From Enhydrobacter sp. (GTDB lineage Bacteria > Pseudomonadota > Alphaproteobacteria > Reyranellales > Reyranellaceae): DNA of 64,000 nucleotides. Of this stretch, positions 53,889-63,370 are shown piece by piece. The notes under the pieces are model-generated. The model did not search any database. It was not told the origin of the DNA and saw nothing but the letters and a program-made list of their open reading frames with translations. The translations under genes and the position numbers were made by a program. The number at the start of each line of letters is the position of its first letter. Position 1 is the first letter of the stretch. The DNA is taken from NCBI RefSeq assembly GCF_030246845.1, contig NZ_CP126889.1:4831001-4895000 (forward strand), read 5' to 3'.

Positions 53889-56564
53889 TTACGGTTCGTC
53901 CAGCACCTTCACCACGCGGACGTCCGAATTGCCGGCGCGCCCGCCTTCGCGCCTGAAACCAAGCTGCTCGGCGAGTTCGAGCATGCGATGGTTCTCGCGC
54001 AGGACATGGCCAATGACACGCTTGATGCCGCGTTTCCGTGCGTAGTCGAGCACGTGACCGAGCAGCAACCCGCCATACCCGTGCCGTTGCCTGTCCGACG
54101 CCACGATCAGCGCGAACTCCGCCTGCTCGAAGTCGGGATCGGCGGCGAGCCGCCCAACACCCAGCAGTTCCTTGCCGTCGAGCAGCAGGAACGCCATCTC
54201 GCGATCGTAGTCGATCTGGCTCAGGCGCGCTGCCATCTCGTGCGTGAGCTCGCGCAGGGGACCAAAGAACCGCAGCCGGATGTCCTCTGCCGTCAGATGC
54301 TTCGTGAAGACGTTCAGCAGCTCTTCGTCCTCGGGCCAGATCGGGCGGATATGCAGGCGCTGGCCGCGATGCTCGATGTCGGTCTCGAGCTCGACCGGAT
54401 AGGGGCGGATGGCAAAGCGCGCGGCCCGCTCCTGACCCGCCGGCCGGCGCACGACGATGCGCGCATCGAGCGCGATCACGCCCTCGGCATCGACCAGCAG
54501 CGGGTTGATGTCGAGCTCGGCAATCTCATCGATATCGGCGATGAGCTGCGACAGCCGCACCATCGCCTCGGCCACCGCGCCGCGCGCCGCCGGCGGCCGG
54601 TCGCGGTAGCCGCGCAGCAGGCGGTCGACGCGGGTTCGCGACAGCGCGCTCTCGGCCAGCACCGGATCGAGCGGCGGCAAAGCGAGCGCCTTGTCGTCGA
54701 TCACCTCGGCCGCCACGCCGCCATGGCCCACCATCAGGATCGGCCCGAACACCGCATCCTCGGCGGCGCCGAGGATCAGCTCGATCGCATCCCGCCGCTT
54801 GATCATCGGCTGCACCACGAAGCCGTCGATGCGCGCCTGATTGGCCATAACCAGCGCCTTGCCCGTGATCTCGCGCACGGCATCGAGCACCGTCTGCTCC
54901 GAGACGAGGTCGAGCGCCACGCCGCCGACGTCGGACTTGTGCGCGATGTCGCGCGACAGGATCTTGACCGCGACCGGAAAGCCGATGCGCGCCGCCACGG
55001 CCGCGGCCTCGGCAGCATCACGGACGATCTCGGTCGGCACGACGGGAATGCCGTAGGCTGCCAGCACGCGCTTGGATTCGGGCTCGGTCAGGAGCTGCCG
55101 CCCATCGGCGAGCGCGGCCTCGACGATGGTGCGCACGAGCGCCGTGTCGGCATGGGCTTCGGGAATCGACGGCGGCGTGCGCTGCAGGGCACGCTGGCCC
55201 CGGCGATACTCGATGATGTGCATGAAGCCCCGCACGGCCCGAAGCGGCGTGTCGAACGCCGGAATACGGGATTCGTGCAGGACGCGACGGCCGGCGTCCG
55301 CGTCCGGGCCGCCGATCCAGCAGCCGATCACCGGCAATACACGCCGGCCGGCCGAGCCTGCCACGGCGCGCGCCACCTCCTCCGACGAGGCGAGCGCCGT
55401 CGGCACGTTCATGACCAGCACCGCGCCCACGGCCCGGTCGGCTGCCAGGATGTCGAGAGCCGCCGCGTAGCGGCCGCCATCGGCATCGCCCACGATGTCG
55501 ACCGGATTGCCGTGCGACCAGATGCGCGGCAGGCGCTTGTCGAGCTCGGCGAGCGTGGCTTGCTGCAGCGTCGCGAGTTCACCCCCCTCGTCCATCAGCA
55601 GATCGGTGGCGATGATGCCGGCGCCGCCGCCGTTGGTCAGGATCGCGAGCTGCTCGGTGCGCGGCAGCAGGCCGTGCCCCAGCGTCTCGGCGGCGTCGAA
55701 CAGCTCGCCGAGGCCGGTTACGCTGACCAGCCCCGCGCGTGCGAAAGCCGCTTCGTAGACCGCCGTCGATCCCGCCATCGCGCCGGTGTGCGAGGCTGCC
55801 GCCTGGGCCGCGGCGGCGTGCCGACCGGCCTTGAGCACGATCACTGGCTTGAGCCGCGCCACGCCGCGCGCCGCCGACATGAACTTGCGGGCATGGGTGA
55901 TGCCTTCGACATACATCAGCACGGCGCGCGTATCGTAGTCGCGCGCGAGCATGTCGAGCACGTCGCCGAAATCGACATCGGCCATGTCGCCCATCGAGAA
56001 GAGATGCGAGAAGCCGATGCCTTGCGCCATGCCCCAGTCGACCAGGCCAGCCAGCACGGCGCCCGACTGGGCGATCGCGGCGAGACGCCCGCTCCTCAGC
56101 CTGCTTGGACCGAAGCTGCCGTTGAGGCCGATCTTGGGCGCGGCGTAGCCGATGCAGTTGGGCCCGACGATGCGCAGCAGAAAGGGCCTGGCCGTCTCGA
56201 GAAGGTGGCGGCGCCAGCGCGCGTTGATCTCCGCGGCGTTCGGGCCGACGCCCGGACCGGCACTGATGATGACCGCCACCCTCGTGCCGTGCCGGCCCAG
56301 CTCCTCGATCAGTCCCGGTACGGTTTCCGCCGGCGTCATGATGATGGCGAGGTCGGCCGGCTGCGGGAGCTCCGACAGGCTGCGCCGCACCGGCCGCCCC
56401 TCGACCTCGCCGCCCTTGACGTTCACGAAGTGCAGATCGCCCTTGAAGCCTCCCGCCAGCAGGTTGCGCGTCACCGCGGCGCCGACACTGCCGGGCCGGC
56501 TGCCCGCACCGATGGCGACGACCGAGCGCGGGGCCATGAGCTGATCGAGGTTGCGCGTCGACAC
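53889..56564 (-). CDS. ADP-forming acyl-CoA synthetase fused to GNAT acetyltransferase (Pat/AcsD-like)
   Basis: 891 residues: CoA-binding domain (about 1-125), succinyl-CoA ligase-like domains with the phospho-His region ASHTGAMAGS (near 270), ATP-grasp domain (about 480-695, VAVKILSRDIAHKSDVGGVALD), and a C-terminal GNAT domain (about 720-880, SDRQRHGYGGLLLGHVLDYAR). Same architecture as the lysine acetyltransferase Pat/PatZ, though the intact His suggests the synthetase part may still work. GTG start 4 bases after the EamA stop. Could acetylate and switch off acyl-CoA synthetases. Confidence 0.88.
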   Translation of the reverse strand: MSTRNLDQLMAPRSVVAIGAGSRPGSVGAAVTRNLLAGGFKGDLHFVNVKGGEVEGRPVRRSLSELPQPADLAIIMTPAETVPGLIEELGRHGTRVAVIISAGPGVGPNAAEINARWRRHLLETARPFLLRIVGPNCIGYAAPKIGLNGSFGPSRLRSGRLAAIAQSGAVLAGLVDWGMAQGIGFSHLFSMGDMADVDFGDVLDMLARDYDTRAVLMYVEGITHARKFMSAARGVARLKPVIVLKAGRHAAAAQAAASHTGAMAGSTAVYEAAFARAGLVSVTGLGELFDAAETLGHGLLPRTEQLAILTNGGGAGIIATDLLMDEGGELATLQQATLAELDKRLPRIWSHGNPVDIVGDADGGRYAAALDILAADRAVGAVLVMNVPTALASSEEVARAVAGSAGRRVLPVIGCWIGGPDADAGRRVLHESRIPAFDTPLRAVRGFMHIIEYRRGQRALQRTPPSIPEAHADTALVRTIVEAALADGRQLLTEPESKRVLAAYGIPVVPTEIVRDAAEAAAVAARIGFPVAVKILSRDIAHKSDVGGVALDLVSEQTVLDAVREITGKALVMANQARIDGFVVQPMIKRRDAIELILGAAEDAVFGPILMVGHGGVAAEVIDDKALALPPLDPVLAESALSRTRVDRLLRGYRDRPPAARGAVAEAMVRLSQLIADIDEIAELDINPLLVDAEGVIALDARIVVRRPAGQERAARFAIRPYPVELETDIEHRGQRLHIRPIWPEDEELLNVFTKHLTAEDIRLRFFGPLRELTHEMAARLSQIDYDREMAFLLLDGKELLGVGRLAADPDFEQAEFALIVASDRQRHGYGGLLLGHVLDYARKRGIKRVIGHVLRENHRMLELAEQLGFRREGGRAGNSDVRVVKVLDEP

Positions 56565-56568
56565 GGCG

Positions 56569-57453
56569 CTAAAAGAACGCCGGACCGTTCATCAGCACAA
56601 GTCCCGAAACGATGACAAGGGCTGCGGCCACACGCCGCCCGCCGAACGGCTCACCCAGCAGCAACGTGCCGATCAGCGTGCCGAACAGGACCGACGTCTC
56701 GCGCAACGCCGCCACATGCACCATGGGGCCGGTGGCGAGCCCGTAGATCGCGATGCCGTAGCCGACGCTCGCGATCGCGCCGCCCAGCACACCTCGCCAC
56801 CAGTTGGCACGCAGATGGATCCACACCTCCGCCGGTCGCCGCGCACATGCCAGCGCCAACAGCCACGGTCCCTCGACCACGCACAGCCAGGCGATGTAGC
56901 CGATCTTCTGTCCGAGCTCAGGGCCGGCCGCCCGCACTCCGAGACCGTCGGCCAGGATATAGCCGGCAATGGAGACCCCCGTCAGGACGGCGAAGATCGT
57001 CGCGAGCCCATGTCGGCTGCCGGGCCGCGGCGCAGTCAGGCGCACCGGGAAGGCAAGGGCCACCAGACCGCAACTCAGCAGAAGAACCCCCAGCACGTCC
57101 TGGCCACGCAAATGCTCGCCGACGAGCTGGCCGGACAGGATCGCGACCAGGAGCGGTCCCAAGCCGCGGGCAATCGGATAGGTATGGCTGAGATCGCCAT
57201 AAGAATAAGCCTTGAGCAGGAAGGTGTAGTAGGCGAGATGGATCGCCACGGAGAGTGCGATAAACTTCCATGCGGCGGGCTCGATCATGGGCAGGAACGG
57301 TACCGCGACGAGACCCATCACGGTGCCGGTGGTCATGATCACCCCGAAGGTCGCCAGCCGGTCGGATCGGTCCGATTTCAGGAGCGCGTTCCAGCTCGCA
57401 TGCATGAGGGCTGCCGCCAGCAGCAGCCCGACGATCAGCGGGGAGACAACCAT
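56569..57453 (-). CDS. EamA/DMT-family transporter
   Basis: 294 residues, about ten hydrophobic helices in two EamA repeats (first repeat HASWNALLKSDRSDR... ; YSYGDLSHTYPIARGLGPLLV in the middle, and the second GYGIAIYGLATGPMVHVAALRETSVLFGT). Exporter or importer of a small metabolite, not identifiable. Followed after 4 bases by the acyl-CoA synthetase/GNAT gene, so probably co-transcribed. Confidence 0.87.
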   Translation of the reverse strand: MVVSPLIVGLLLAAALMHASWNALLKSDRSDRLATFGVIMTTGTVMGLVAVPFLPMIEPAAWKFIALSVAIHLAYYTFLLKAYSYGDLSHTYPIARGLGPLLVAILSGQLVGEHLRGQDVLGVLLLSCGLVALAFPVRLTAPRPGSRHGLATIFAVLTGVSIAGYILADGLGVRAAGPELGQKIGYIAWLCVVEGPWLLALACARRPAEVWIHLRANWWRGVLGGAIASVGYGIAIYGLATGPMVHVAALRETSVLFGTLIGTLLLGEPFGGRRVAAALVIVSGLVLMNGPAFF

Positions 57454-57463
57454 TGGCGCGCGG

Positions 57464-58192
57464 TCACCGCGCCTTGTAGCCCGAGTATTTGACGTTCACC
57501 CGCAGGTGCACCGGATTGTCGTCGGTGCGCACGTCCTCGTCGGCGCGAATGAGGGCGGGAAACCAGTTCTCCTCGCCGACCCGTTCACGGCGAATCTCAT
57601 AGCGCATCGGCGCGATCGGATAGGCGGTCGATCGGCCGCAGCTCCTGAGGACCGCGCTCTTGCCGGGCCACACCCAGACGCGCCCGACGAATCCGTGCAG
57701 GGGAGCCTGGTCGTTGCGCGGCAGGAGATCGAACACGCTCGGGCTGTAGTCGCCGATCTGCTGCCGCCCTGAATAGACGGCATCCTTTTCGGCCAGCACA
57801 TCCGGCGTCAGGGCAAAGGGCGGGGCGCTGACGAAGGTGTCGACGTCCCTTTTTGAAAGCTTGAAGCGGCTGAGCGTGTCGACGGCCGGGTCGGCCGGCT
57901 TCGCGACCCGTGCGCCGGTATCGTCGAAACCAACGTCGGCAACCTGGTGGAAATCACCGTCGACGGCACCCTCCTTCACCGTCTGGACACTCACCTCGAC
58001 CCTGTACGCAAACTTCGCGAAGGCCTTGGCCAAGGTCACCTCCTTGGCGGCAACCGCCTGCGTGAACTCGAATGCACTCATTGGCGCCGGTGCGTCCCGG
58101 TCGATCGGTCCCATTCCGTCACTGCAGTGGATCTGGGCGAAAGCCGGCAGCGCCAGCAGCAGGAAGGAGAGGAAGGCGGCGACAGGAATCAT
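57464..58192 (-). CDS. secreted protein of unknown function
   Basis: 242 residues with a signal peptide (1-19, LLLALPAFAQ) and two Cys in the mature part (IHCSDG near the start and LRSCGRST near 185), likely a periplasmic disulfide. No recognised domain. Ten bases before the EamA start on the same strand, so perhaps part of that unit. Confidence 0.65.
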   Translation of the reverse strand: MIPVAAFLSFLLLALPAFAQIHCSDGMGPIDRDAPAPMSAFEFTQAVAAKEVTLAKAFAKFAYRVEVSVQTVKEGAVDGDFHQVADVGFDDTGARVAKPADPAVDTLSRFKLSKRDVDTFVSAPPFALTPDVLAEKDAVYSGRQQIGDYSPSVFDLLPRNDQAPLHGFVGRVWVWPGKSAVLRSCGRSTAYPIAPMRYEIRRERVGEENWFPALIRADEDVRTDDNPVHLRVNVKYSGYKAR

Positions 58193-58237
58193 GCGGCAAC
58201 CTTAACGCCGGAGCAGCGGCGAAGTCACCGGATCCCG

Positions 58238-60091
58238 TCAGACCTTCCGGTCGGCCAGGGAGAACATGTCCCGCTCGCCGAGATCGGCACTGCGGCGGCG
58301 CTCGAGTTCCTGATTGTAGCGCCGCAGCGCGTACTGCTCGGACAGGTAGCCCACGATCGAACGGTCGTTCGACGAGGCGAGCACCGGCAGGGTCTCGACC
58401 TCCTTGTCCTCGAAGCGCCCCAGGGCGGTCCGGACATTCTCGTAGGGCAGCAGGAAGATGTCGGGGTCGGCCGCCAGATCGCGCGCGTAGAGGGTCTCGA
58501 GCTTGTCGTTCTGCTGCGTGTCGTGGACGTCGGCGCTGTCGAGCGCGCCGGTGTAGATGCCCTTGTCCGAGACCACGAAGACGTGCCAGGCCGTGCCGGG
58601 GGGAAATTTCTCGCGCAGCTCCTTGAGCGGCGTGTTCTCGGGCACGACCTGGGCGTCGGTGCGCATCAGCCGTCCCACCGAAAGATCGGCCAGCCAGCCG
58701 ATATCGTGCGGGCTGCGGATGCCGATGCCACGCTGATGGAAGCGCCAGGTGGAGAACGAATAGCCGAAGGTCAGGCGCACGATGGTGGACGAGATCACCA
58801 CCCCCACCATGACCGCCACCATCATCGCGAAGCTGCCGGTCCCTTCCAGCACCAGGAAGACCATGGTGAGCGGGCCACCGATGATGGCGGCCGCCACCGC
58901 CCCCATGCCGACCATCATCAGGGCCGACTGCATGTCGCTGAGCGACGGCACGACGAGCGCGGCGACACCGGCAAAGGAGCCGCCGAACAGGCAGCCCAGG
59001 AAGAGCGATGCGCTGAACATGCCGCCGCGAAACCCCGAGCCCAGCGAGACGGCCGACGCCACGAGCTTGGCGATCAGCAGGAGCAGGAATGTCTGCAGCG
59101 CCACGTTGCGGTCGAACATGAGCTGGATCGCGCCATGGCCGCTGCCCAGCACCTGCGGCACGATGATCGCGATGGCCGACAGCAGGATGCCGCCGATCGC
59201 CGGGCGCAGCCATTGCGGCAGGGGCAGGCGACGCAACGCCCGCTCGGCCCATGTCACCGATTGCATGGCCAGCACGCTGAAGGCGCCGGCGAAGATGCCC
59301 AGCAGGGCGAACACGAAGTAGACCCTGAGGTTGAAATGAAAGAACTGCTCGACGCTGAAAATGGGTTCGGGATCGATCAGGGCGCGCTGCGCGAAGGTCC
59401 CGGCGATCGCCGCAGCGGCCACCGGCGCCAGCGCCCGCACCGAGTAGGTGCCGAGGATGAGCTCGTAGCCGTAGAAAGCGCCGGCGAACGGCGCGTTGAA
59501 GGCGGCGGCAATCGCCGCCGCGGCGCCTGCGCCCACGAAGATGCGCTGGTCGTTGCGGCGCAGGCGGAAATACTGCCCCACCTTGGCGAGGATGCTGGAG
59601 CCCATCTGGGTGTATCCGGCCTCCATTCCCACCGAGGCCCCGGCGGCATTCGAGGTGATCGTCGCGATCAGCAGACGGAGGCTGTCGAACATCGACATGA
59701 TGCCGCCGTGGAGCGCGTTGGCCTCGATCGGGTCGACGATATCCTTGGGCCGAAGCCTGCGCATGATGATCGCCGAGAGCCCGATCACCAGGCCGCCTAT
59801 GACGGGCACGATGAGGATGCGCAGCGGATCGACGCCGATGCCGGTGCTGAGGGTGCGTCCTTCCGACAGATTGAAGCCGACCAGATGCAGCAGGTCGACC
59901 ACCCAGCGCAGGCCCGCGACGAGCGCCCCGATCGCCGCCCCGACGATGCCGCACACGAAGATCTGCACGGGCTCGTTCGAGCGAAGGCGGCTCTGCATAC
60001 GGAAGAACCGACGCGCCTGCCCCACGAAGACGGAGCTGACCCAGTCCGAAAAGCTGCCGGCCGCGTCCCGCGCGGAAGTCAAAACGCTCAC
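58238..60091 (-). CDS. ClC-type chloride channel/transporter with C-terminal CBS domains
   Basis: 617 residues: ClC membrane domain (about 40-440) and a cytoplasmic CBS pair (about 460-600, VGRLMRTDAQVVPENTPLKELREK...VLASSNDRSIVGYLSEQ). The gating Glu is E157 in ASVGMEAGYTQMG (the GREGP position) and GSGFRGGMFSASLFLG is the helix N region. The conserved Pro residues of the selectivity segments are altered, so ion preference is uncertain. GTG start with GAAGGAAAG upstream. Confidence 0.88.
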   Translation of the reverse strand: MSVLTSARDAAGSFSDWVSSVFVGQARRFFRMQSRLRSNEPVQIFVCGIVGAAIGALVAGLRWVVDLLHLVGFNLSEGRTLSTGIGVDPLRILIVPVIGGLVIGLSAIIMRRLRPKDIVDPIEANALHGGIMSMFDSLRLLIATITSNAAGASVGMEAGYTQMGSSILAKVGQYFRLRRNDQRIFVGAGAAAAIAAAFNAPFAGAFYGYELILGTYSVRALAPVAAAAIAGTFAQRALIDPEPIFSVEQFFHFNLRVYFVFALLGIFAGAFSVLAMQSVTWAERALRRLPLPQWLRPAIGGILLSAIAIIVPQVLGSGHGAIQLMFDRNVALQTFLLLLIAKLVASAVSLGSGFRGGMFSASLFLGCLFGGSFAGVAALVVPSLSDMQSALMMVGMGAVAAAIIGGPLTMVFLVLEGTGSFAMMVAVMVGVVISSTIVRLTFGYSFSTWRFHQRGIGIRSPHDIGWLADLSVGRLMRTDAQVVPENTPLKELREKFPPGTAWHVFVVSDKGIYTGALDSADVHDTQQNDKLETLYARDLAADPDIFLLPYENVRTALGRFEDKEVETLPVLASSNDRSIVGYLSEQYALRRYNQELERRRSADLGERDMFSLADRKV

Positions 60092-60153
60092 AGTCTTCTT
60101 TCCTTCAGGCGCCGATTCCGGGAAAATAACCCGAACCCGGCGACAGGTGCCAC

Positions 60154-60756
60154 GTGCTGCTTTTGATCGATAACTACGACAGTTTCACCTACAACCTCGT
60201 TCACTTTCTGGGCGATCTTGGGGCGCGTTGCGTCGTCCATCGCAACGATCAGATCACGGTCGAGGCCGGAATGGCACTGGAGCCCGACGGAATCGTGCTC
60301 TCGCCCGGTCCGTGCACGCCCAGCGAGGCCGGCATCTGCATGGATCTGGTCAAAGCCGCCGCCCACGCCCAGGTGCCGCTGCTGGGCGTTTGCCTCGGTC
60401 ATCAGGCGATCGGCCAGGCGTTCGGCGGAAAGGTCGTGCGTGCGCCCGTGCCCATGCACGGCAAGCTGTCGGGCATCGAGCATAAAGGCCAGAGCGTGTT
60501 CGAGGACGTGCCCTCGCCGTTCTCCGCGACCCGCTATCACTCGCTGGTGGTGGACCTGGCGAGCCTGCCGCAGGACCTCGAGGTGACGGCCAGGACTGGC
60601 GAGGTCATCATGGGGCTGCGGCACAGGACGCTGCCGATCCACGGTGTGCAGTTTCATCCCGAGAGCATCGCCTCGGAGCACGGCCACAAGATCCTGGAGA
60701 ATTTCCTCAAGATCGCCGGAGAGCACCCGGCGCAGCAAAAGCGGAAGGCCGCCTAG
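60154..60756 (+). CDS. trpG: anthranilate/para-aminobenzoate synthase glutamine amidotransferase
   Basis: 200 residues, class I amidotransferase: nucleophile C80 in LLGVCLGHQAIGQAFGG, catalytic His-Glu in VQFHPESIASEHG, oxyanion LSPGPCTP. Supplies ammonia to TrpE (and possibly PabB). GTG start; first residues MLLLIDNYDSFTYNLVH are canonical. Followed by the trpD-trpC-moaC-moeA block; its usual partner trpE is at 31743. Confidence 0.93.
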   Translation: MLLLIDNYDSFTYNLVHFLGDLGARCVVHRNDQITVEAGMALEPDGIVLSPGPCTPSEAGICMDLVKAAAHAQVPLLGVCLGHQAIGQAFGGKVVRAPVPMHGKLSGIEHKGQSVFEDVPSPFSATRYHSLVVDLASLPQDLEVTARTGEVIMGLRHRTLPIHGVQFHPESIASEHGHKILENFLKIAGEHPAQQKRKAA

Positions 60757-60785
60757 CTCCGGCCAGGCCGCCTCGCCTCCGGCCA
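60747..60785. repeat. imperfect 20-base tandem duplication at the trpG stop
   Basis: 60747-60765 and 60766-60785 are near-identical units starting GGCCGCCT and ending CTCCGGCCA. The first copy contains the trpG stop codon. Probably a slippage product; each unit has GGCC palindromes. Confidence 0.5.
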
Positions 60786-60806
60786 AAGAAGTGTAATATC
60801 AGCGGG

Positions 60807-61010
60807 TTAGGAGGCCGCGACCCCGAAGCCCGCGCGCTGGATGGCGCGCGTGATCGCGGCCACGTCCGCCCCTGCCGGCAAGCGCATCTCGCCGCTCTCG
60901 AGGTCGACGGAAATCGGCGCAGTGCCAGCGCCGGTCGCGGCCCGGGTGACGGCCTTCACACAGCCGTCGCAATCCATGCCGGTAACCCTGAGGATGAGTT
61001 CTTCAGCCAT
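60807..61010 (-). CDS. heavy-metal-associated (HMA) domain protein, CopZ-like
   Basis: 67 residues, a single ferredoxin-like HMA domain with the metal-binding GMDCDGC (C14, C17). A copper or similar metal chaperone. No P-type ATPase or copper regulator is near; it sits reversed between trpG and trpD. A TATATC sequence lies just before the ATG. Confidence 0.85.
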   Translation of the reverse strand: MAEELILRVTGMDCDGCVKAVTRAATGAGTAPISVDLESGEMRLPAGADVAAITRAIQRAGFGVAAS

Positions 61011-61070
61011 GTGATATAGCTACGCGCCCGCCGGCCGAACCGGCAAGGGGTAAAAGAGCACGGGGTCGAG

Positions 61071-62096
61071 GTGAGCGGCGATATCGACGATTTTCGCGGT
61101 CTTCTGGCGAAAGTGGGCAATGGCCAGACACTGAGCGTGGACGAAGCCGAACGCGCCTTCGACATCATGACCAGCGGCGATGCGACGCCGGCCCAGATGG
61201 GCGGCTTCCTGATGGCCCTCAAGGTGCGCGGCGAGACGGCCGAGGAGCTGGCGGGCGGCGCGCGCGTGCTGCGCGCCAAGGTCCAGCGAGTGCGGGCGCC
61301 CGGGAGCGCCATCGATATCGTCGGTACCGGCGGCGACCACCATGGAACCTTCAACGTTTCGTCATGCTCCGCGCTGGTAGTCGCCGGCGCCGGCATTCCC
61401 GTTGCCAAGCACGGCAACCGCGCCTTCACCTCGAAGTCGGGGGCGGCCGACGTTCTGAATGCTCTCGGCATCAATCTCGATCTGCCGATCGAAACACTCG
61501 AGAAAGCGCTGGTCGAGGCCAATATCTGCTTCCTCATGGCGCCACGGCACCACAGCGCAATGCGCAACGTGGCAGGCCCGCGCGCGGAACTGGTCCCTTC
61601 CCGCACCATCTTCAATCTGCTGGGGCCGATGTCGAACCCGGCGCTGGTGAAGCGCCAGCTCGTGGGCGTCTTCGACCGCCGCTGGCTGAGGCCGGTGGCC
61701 GAGGCGCTCGGACAACTGGGCCTCGAGCGCGCCCTCGTGGTGCATGGCCAGGACGGGATGGACGAACTCACCACCACGACCGCGAGCTGGGCCGCGTCGC
61801 TCGAGAACGGCAAGGTGAGCGAGATCGAGATTGCACCCGAGGAGATCGGCGTGGCACGGGCCTCCCTCGCGCAGCTCAAGGGCGGCGATGCCGTTCACAA
61901 TGCCGAGGAGATCAAGAAAGTGCTGGCCGGTGAACGCAACGCTTTCCGCGATATCGTGTTGTTGAACAGCGCCGCAGCCATCATGGTGGCGGGCAAGGCG
62001 AAGGATCTGAAGGAAGGCGCCGCCGTCGCCGCGAATTCGATCGACGAGGGCAAGGCTGCGCAGGCGCTCGCCGCGTTGCAAAGGATCTGTGCATGA
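61071..62096 (+). CDS. trpD: anthranilate phosphoribosyltransferase
   Basis: 341 residues: GTGGDHHGTFNVSSCSALVVAG binding PRPP, KHGNRAFTSKSGAADVLNALG, and RNVAGPRAELVPSRTIFNLLGPM. Second step of tryptophan synthesis. GTG start; the stop overlaps the trpC ATG by four bases. Confidence 0.96.
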   Translation: MSGDIDDFRGLLAKVGNGQTLSVDEAERAFDIMTSGDATPAQMGGFLMALKVRGETAEELAGGARVLRAKVQRVRAPGSAIDIVGTGGDHHGTFNVSSCSALVVAGAGIPVAKHGNRAFTSKSGAADVLNALGINLDLPIETLEKALVEANICFLMAPRHHSAMRNVAGPRAELVPSRTIFNLLGPMSNPALVKRQLVGVFDRRWLRPVAEALGQLGLERALVVHGQDGMDELTTTTASWAASLENGKVSEIEIAPEEIGVARASLAQLKGGDAVHNAEEIKKVLAGERNAFRDIVLLNSAAAIMVAGKAKDLKEGAAVAANSIDEGKAAQALAALQRICA

Positions 62097-62890
62097 GCGA
62101 CACGCTGGCAAGGATCGTCGACGACAAGCGCCGTCATGTCGCCCTCCAGCGCGAGCGTCGGCCACAAGGCGAGGTCGAGCGCGCGGCCAGGACGACGGAC
62201 GCGCCGCGCGGCTTTGCCAGGGCATTGAAGGACGCGATCACAGCCGGCCGCTACGGCCTGATCGCCGAGATCAAGAAGGCCTCGCCCAGCAAGGGACTGA
62301 TCCGACCGGACTTCGATCCGCCATCGCTTGCCCGCGCCTACGAACGCGGCGGGGCCTCGTGCCTCTCGGTGCTGACCGACGAACCCTACTTCCAGGGCAA
62401 GGACGAATTTCTTTCCCGGGCGCGCCGGGCCACGAAGCTTCCAGTCCTGCGCAAGGACTTCATGATCGACCCCTATCAGGTATTCGAGGCGCGCGCGCTC
62501 GGCGCGGACTGCATTCTGCTGATCATGGCCTGCCTCGACGACCAGCTTGCGGCGGAGCTCGCGCGGCTTGCGCATGTTTGCGGCATGGATGTCCTCGTCG
62601 AGGTCCACGACGGAGACGAGCTGGACCGTGCGCTCGGCATCGACAGCGAGCTGATCGGAGTCAACAACCGCAATCTCAAGACGCTTGCCGTCGATCTCGC
62701 CGTAACCGAGCGGCTCGCACCCAAGGTACCGAAGGATCGCGTGCTGGTGGCGGAGAGCGGGCTCGGCACGCCGGCCGATCTGGCCCGCATGGCCAGGGTC
62801 GGCGCCTCGGCCTTCCTGATCGGCGAAAGCTTCATGCGCAAGCCCGACGTCGAAAGCGCGGTGCGCGAAATCCTGGTGAAGGCGGCATGA
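62093..62890 (+). CDS. trpC: indole-3-glycerol phosphate synthase
   Basis: 265 residues, TIM barrel with AEIKKASPSKGLI (catalytic Lys), LRKDFMIDPYQ, VNNRNLKT and AESGLGTPADL. Coupled by ATGA overlaps to both trpD and moaC. No PRAI (TrpF) domain is fused, as usual for this group. Confidence 0.96.
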   Translation: MSDTLARIVDDKRRHVALQRERRPQGEVERAARTTDAPRGFARALKDAITAGRYGLIAEIKKASPSKGLIRPDFDPPSLARAYERGGASCLSVLTDEPYFQGKDEFLSRARRATKLPVLRKDFMIDPYQVFEARALGADCILLIMACLDDQLAAELARLAHVCGMDVLVEVHDGDELDRALGIDSELIGVNNRNLKTLAVDLAVTERLAPKVPKDRVLVAESGLGTPADLARMARVGASAFLIGESFMRKPDVESAVREILVKAA

Positions 62891-63369
62891 GCAGGACGCT
62901 CAGCCACTTCGACACGCGCGGCAACGCCCATATGGTCGATGTCGGCGCCAAGGACGAGACCGAGCGCATGGCCATGGCGAAGGCGAGCGTCGTCATGCAG
63001 CCCGAGACGCTGGCGCTGATCAAGGACAGGAAGGCAGCCAAAGGCGACGTGCTGGCGGTGGCGCAACTTGCCGGCATCATGGCCGCCAAGCGCACCGCCG
63101 AGCTGATCCCGCTTTGCCATCCGCTGGCGCTTTCCGCCGTCGAGGTGAAGCTCTCGCTCGATGCCGGCCGCCATGCGGTCGACATCGAGGCCACGTGCCG
63201 GATCAGGGGCCGCACCGGCGTCGAGATGGAGGCGCTGACAGCGGCGTCCGTCGCGGCCCTCACAGTCTACGACATGTGCAAGGCGGTCGATCGCGGCATG
63301 GTGATCTCGGAAGTGAAGCTTCTGCACAAGTCCGGCGGCAAGTCGGGAACGTTCGACAGAGACCGATGA
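62887..63369 (+). CDS. moaC: cyclic pyranopterin monophosphate synthase MoaC
   Basis: 160 residues: MVDVGAKDETERMAMA, LIPLCHPLALS and the C-terminal VEMEALTAASVAALTVYDM...KSGGKSG. Acts with MoaA in the first stage of molybdenum cofactor synthesis. ATG overlaps the trpC stop. Confidence 0.96.
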   Translation: MSRTLSHFDTRGNAHMVDVGAKDETERMAMAKASVVMQPETLALIKDRKAAKGDVLAVAQLAGIMAAKRTAELIPLCHPLALSAVEVKLSLDAGRHAVDIEATCRIRGRTGVEMEALTAASVAALTVYDMCKAVDRGMVISEVKLLHKSGGKSGTFDRDR

Positions 63370-63370
63370 T

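Noticed and set aside
53808..56615. A 935-codon open frame on the plus strand, antisense to the acyl-CoA synthetase/GNAT gene
   Set aside because: Its composition (Arg/His/Gln/Ala-rich with no motifs) is that of an antisense shadow in GC-rich DNA, and the minus strand encodes a clear multidomain enzyme.
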